From S015-6 sp964384945 (GTDB lineage Bacteria; Desulfobacterota; DSWW01), in contig CAYLMK010000015.1 in the NCBI GenBank assembly GCA_964384945.1, forward strand, positions 62,001 through 126,000: 64,000 bases of DNA. Direction: 5' to 3'. The notes beneath the pieces were generated by a model, which had not been told where the DNA came from, ran no database searches, and saw only the letters and a list, made by a program, of their open reading frames with translations. A program made the position numbers and the translations under genes. Position 1 is the stretch's first letter; each line of letters begins with the position of its first letter. Below, in pieces: positions 61,801-64,000 of this stretch.

Positions 61801-61938
61801 GGGGGAGGGCTCGTGCTTCAGCCTCCGCTTTCGGGACCGATCCGCAAGGTCGAGCTGGGCGGCAGGCCGCTCGCGGCGTTCTCGGCCGACAGCTTCACCT
61901 GCCGGCAGTGCCCCTGTGAAGCGGTGGTGAGGGTCTGA
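58861..61938 (+). CDS. F5/8-type-C/(alpha/alpha)6-barrel glycosidase-like protein
   Basis: This roughly 1025-residue protein has no signal peptide. It has an N-terminal jelly-roll-like region (LDDFEDLSGWKPFA, about 1-160), a discoidin/F5/8C-like domain (NVVNFSEASSWRSG, then VPDRPHWLQIDFGQEREFGG, about 165-295), a beta-sandwich region, and an alpha/alpha-barrel region. The last carries ARSWIRDGAVMGASLLRLG and WLPEFDAYGQFIYAVMEYY, as in GH15/GH63-type glucan-acting enzymes. Start choice is uncertain: GTG 58861 opens directly into the first domain, while a TTG at 58702 would add 53 unstructured residues. The next gene, converging on the opposite strand, is a GH94-like phosphorylase, so a shared role in glucan turnover is plausible. 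Confidence 0.7.
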   Translation: MRDLILDDFEDLSGWKPFAPGKAELAISRDEGVKGKAMRLDFDFHGGGGFVVARKELALEIPESYSLGFRVRGAAPRNHFEFKLIDDTNRNVWRYRAEAFDFPGEWRPVRIRGSRIEFAWGPLGGGPPRDIAALELVIAAGPGGRGTVWFEELRLRDETYRSTPRVTASGSLPGHEPQNVVNFSEASSWRSGVPDRPHWLQIDFGQEREFGGLVIHWEDGLRGREFEAEVSSDGAMWKRVYATSQADSDRSYLFLPETVARYVRLRLNRSSGGLGFGIRGVEVKPHDFSRSLNHFFEAVARDHRAGLYPKYLLGRQTYWTPAGTVRGEGQALLNEEGMVEVAKGSFSIAPFLFDAGRLITWADAQLVQNLERGCLPIPSAQWRTDRLAMKVTVYTAGFSGRPVVYLRYRIENLTPQGLSVRFFAAILPFQVTPTWQNWRSFGGASPIRELTFRGGAVRIDGEKAVILSTEAAGFGSAAFAQGGVVQSLAEGELPQRADVKDEFGFASGAFRFDLELAPQAAGEVALAVPSYRMQEVGEVLPSPSEAFRDAVTDWEAALEAVEIRLPGRAQAIPCCLKTAAAHILVNRDGPALQPGPRRYARSWIRDGAVMGASLLRLGHTEPIRDFIRWYKGFQDEDGRIPDCVDREGAEWLPEFDAYGQFIYAVMEYYRFTRDRGFLEELRPAVAKTLALVEGLLAQRLTEEYRGPEKCAFYGILPESMSHEGYMAHPVHAYWDDFWALRGFRDAAAMAEILGDGAEAERLARVRDRFSEDLRSSLRAAIARHRIDYVPGSVELGDFDPAATSVALSPLDELAVLPRPEINRTFDKYMAGFRQRCSGAVEWSNYSAYEIRIIGALVRLGRREEALELTRFMLDDRRIPAWNQWPEISWRDPRSPSFLGDLPHAWISAEYILAIRSLFAYEREEDDSLVVAAGVDPAWLKEGFTVEVGCLPTHHGSLSYRMRLEDAETLRISLDGDLEVPGGGLVLQPPLSGPIRKVELGGRPLAAFSADSFTCRQCPCEAVVRV

Positions 61939-61966
61939 AGGGTCCGGGCAAACGCCGGCCCGCCGC

Positions 61967-64000
61967 TCAGCCCAGATGCACGGTCATCCGATTCGCTTCC
62001 TCCCGAAGGAGCCGTTCCCGTACCGCCCGCATCGGAATCTCCGCCGCCCCGGTGCGATACGGATTGGCCTGCCGGGTGAAGGGAAGGTCGCCGCCGTTCA
62101 GGCTCACGGCCAGCGGGCCCGAGCCCGCGGCCCTGACACGGTAGGTGATCTCGAACGTCCGGCCCTCGAGTTCCATTTCCGCCTTGAGCCCGTCCAGGGA
62201 TCTCGGGATCACCGGGTCGACGACGAGGCACGATTTCCGCCTGCTCACGCCCAGGAGGCAGGAGAAGAGGAGCTTCGTCCAGATGCCGGCGCCGCTCGAA
62301 TAGATCCGCCATCCCCCGTCGAGAGGGATCTCTCCTCTCAGGGCGCGGTCGTATTCCGCGCTTGCCTGGTAGCGGTCGCTGAAGGCCGCGTCCGAGCTGG
62401 AGTAGTAGCAGTTGGCCTGACGGATCGTGGCGGCGGGCACCAGGGCGCGGATGCCGATCGGGTTGGCCTGGCACAGGGCGAGGAAGAAACCGTCGGCGTC
62501 TCCGTAACGGGCCAGTGCCTCGGCGTAGCGAAGATGCGCGTGGGTGTACATGAGGCCGATCTCGCGGCCGAAAAAGGCGGCCGATTCCGCGCGCTGGAAG
62601 TGTTTCTGCGGGCCGCCCCGGTATGCCATCGGGCGATCGAAGAGGCGGGCCCCGTCCGGGCCCGTGAGGCGAAGGCGGATGAGTTTCAGGTGATCCCTCG
62701 CCTGTTCCGGGGTGAACAGGTCGTCGATGACCGCGTGGATCATGGGGAGCAGGCTGTACGAGACCCCGGTAGAGCGATCCCGAGGATGCAGGAAGTATTC
62801 GATTCGGCCGTCCTCGCGGAAATAGGCGAGCCCGGCGACGGTTCCGTCCACAAGGAGCCGGCGCCGGAACTCCTCGCGGACGGCGGCCGCCGAGGATTCG
62901 AGTTCGCAGGCGCGTTCGCTCCGGCCGAGCGAGCGCAGGGCCCCGGCCAGGGCGGTGAGGGTCTGCACGTGAAGGGTCACGGTCCATGCGCTGCACAGGC
63001 GCTCCCGCATGGCCGGGTCAAAGGGCTGCATGGAATCGTTCCAGTCCCCGTGGCCGTAAGCCGCCAGCCGGGTTCCCGGGATGACCCGGGCGCCGATCAC
63101 GTTCAGGGCGCGCTCCACATGCCCCCACAGGCTTGCCTGTTCCGCCCTGGAAGCGCCCTCCGGATGAAAGAACGGGATCTTCTCGTCGAGCAGGTCCGCG
63201 TCCTCGGAGGCAGCGAGGTACGCTGCCAGTGCCGCCAGGGGCCAGAAGACGATGTCCCCGTGGGAGTCGGGCGGCCGGATATTTCTCTCACGGTCAAAGA
63301 ACATGAACCACTGCGGCCAGTCCCCGTCCGGGTTCTGGGCCGAGAAGACCCGCACCAGAAGATCCCGTACGGGATCGAGCCGGCCCAGCGCGAGCAACAA
63401 CTCGACCGGCCCCTGGCTGATGTCGCGGGTGCCCCACCCTCCGCCGGTGTACTGCTCGATGCCCCGCGGCGCCAGGTAGTGGATCAGCGCATTGTGCACG
63501 AACCATGGCACGATTTCTTCGAGGCGCGCCGCCTCACCGGCGAGCGCACTGCCCGCGGGAGGGTGAATGCGGAGGCGGGCGGTGAGATCCGTCCAGAACC
63601 GGCTTTCGTCAGGCGGGCCGGCCTCCCTCGGATCCGCCGTCTTCGGAGCGATGACTGCCGCGGCCGGCCCCGGCCCGTGTCGCACCGCTGTTTCCGCAGC
63701 GGGCTCGGGAATCAGGCGGCCCTTCATGCGGAATGCGGCGGCGCAGGTCCGGCCTGTGACCAGGCAGAGGAACGGCTGATTGCGGGAGCGCCCGTCGGAG
63801 AAGAGCAGCTCGTCTCCGCCGATCCGCTCCAGGGACGTGCCGGGCAAGGGAGCGATGTGGAACCCGCCGTCCGGGAAGCGCCGGCCCAGGTCCGTGTCGG
63901 ACAGCGCGCCCACGAACACGCCTTCCCCGTCCCTCCGGACCGGGGCCGGCACTGCTTCGCTGCCGTCGTCGCCGCCCACGGCCAGGTGGTTGACGAGGAG
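61967..64000 (-). CDS. GH94-like glucan phosphorylase/glycosidase (N-terminus beyond window)
   Basis: The frame is open to the window edge, so the protein is truncated at its N-terminus; about 677 residues are visible. GH94 features: YTGGGWGTRDISQGP (substrate/phosphate region), AYGHGDWNDSMQPF with the general-acid Asp, and YRGGPQKHFQRAE. Cyclic beta-1,2-glucan synthase C-terminal domains and chitobiose/cellobiose phosphorylases share these. The protein would phosphorolyse a beta-linked glucan or oligosaccharide. The preceding gene, convergent from the other strand, is a carbohydrate-active protein. Confidence 0.82.
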   Translation of the reverse strand, partial: LLVNHLAVGGDDGSEAVPAPVRRDGEGVFVGALSDTDLGRRFPDGGFHIAPLPGTSLERIGGDELLFSDGRSRNQPFLCLVTGRTCAAAFRMKGRLIPEPAAETAVRHGPGPAAAVIAPKTADPREAGPPDESRFWTDLTARLRIHPPAGSALAGEAARLEEIVPWFVHNALIHYLAPRGIEQYTGGGWGTRDISQGPVELLLALGRLDPVRDLLVRVFSAQNPDGDWPQWFMFFDRERNIRPPDSHGDIVFWPLAALAAYLAASEDADLLDEKIPFFHPEGASRAEQASLWGHVERALNVIGARVIPGTRLAAYGHGDWNDSMQPFDPAMRERLCSAWTVTLHVQTLTALAGALRSLGRSERACELESSAAAVREEFRRRLLVDGTVAGLAYFREDGRIEYFLHPRDRSTGVSYSLLPMIHAVIDDLFTPEQARDHLKLIRLRLTGPDGARLFDRPMAYRGGPQKHFQRAESAAFFGREIGLMYTHAHLRYAEALARYGDADGFFLALCQANPIGIRALVPAATIRQANCYYSSSDAAFSDRYQASAEYDRALRGEIPLDGGWRIYSSGAGIWTKLLFSCLLGVSRRKSCLVVDPVIPRSLDGLKAEMELEGRTFEITYRVRAAGSGPLAVSLNGGDLPFTRQANPYRTGAAEIPMRAVRERLLREEANRMTVHLG

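Overview
The window is a GC-rich (roughly 60-65% by eye), densely coded stretch of a Gram-negative anaerobe or facultative anaerobe, most likely a member of the Desulfobacterota/Deltaproteobacteria. The reasons are an Agl/Glt-like (TolQR plus AgmX-type) trans-envelope machine otherwise best known from myxobacteria, a glycyl radical enzyme with its activase, mevalonate-pathway enzymes, a selenocysteine-encoding gene, and many outer-membrane lipoproteins. No rRNA, tRNA, CRISPR array, IS element or phage was seen.

Layout. (1) 1-12.6 kb, + strand: an ExbB/TolQ protein, two ExbD/TolR proteins, an FHA-like/AgmX-C-terminal energy transducer, an outer-membrane barrel, two TPR-rich exported proteins and a repeat lipoprotein. 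This looks like a complete proton-driven envelope complex related to the Myxococcus Agl-Glt machine. (2) 12.6-23.1 kb: scattered housekeeping and stress genes (GabT-like aminotransferase, phosphohexomutase, divergent J-protein and Hsp20 genes, HpnA-like epimerase, three lipoproteins, a HARE-HTH protein with a histone-H1-like tail, a PPC/DUF296 protein), plus a decayed metallophosphatase. (3) 23.2-32.5 kb, - strand: a probable operon transcribed in the order HMG-CoA reductase fused to a terpene-cyclase-like domain, UbiA prenyltransferase, type 2 IPP isomerase, SGNH hydrolase, MBOAT acyltransferase, GT39-type glycosyltransferase. This suggests synthesis and decoration of an isoprenoid or a polyprenyl-linked glycan. 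(4) 32.7-33.9 kb: a HEAT-repeat lipoprotein. (5) 34.2-50.1 kb, + strand: a catabolic cluster led by a glycyl radical enzyme and its activase, then a TetR regulator, acyl-CoA dehydrogenase, NMO-like flavoprotein, DUF1302 and DUF1329 outer-envelope proteins, a crotonase, a CrtI-like FAD oxidoreductase, a 2Fe-2S flavoreductase, a hotdog thioesterase-like protein and a FadH-like Fe-S flavoenzyme. It carries three related heptad-repeat hairpin elements in its gaps. The likely role is anaerobic breakdown of a hydrophobic compound through CoA thioesters; the substrate is unknown. (6) 50.3-55 kb: LysA, small membrane proteins, a SUI1/YciH factor and an M23 peptidase. (7) 55-56.7 kb, - strand: a UGSC-family selenoprotein whose frame is split by an in-frame TGA followed by a SECIS-like hairpin. 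(8) 56.9-64 kb: a YddA/SbmA-like ABC protein with a degenerate nucleotide-binding domain, then two converging carbohydrate-active proteins, the last (GH94-like) running off the window.

The strongest candidates for something new are the recoded UGSC gene, the HMGR-cyclase fusion and its operon, the glycyl radical enzyme lacking the eliminase glutamate with its unusual partners, the Agl/Glt-like machine with one TolR paralogue lacking the proton-carrying Asp, and the ABC protein with a dead ATPase domain. All family assignments come from reading motifs in the sequence; no database search was run.
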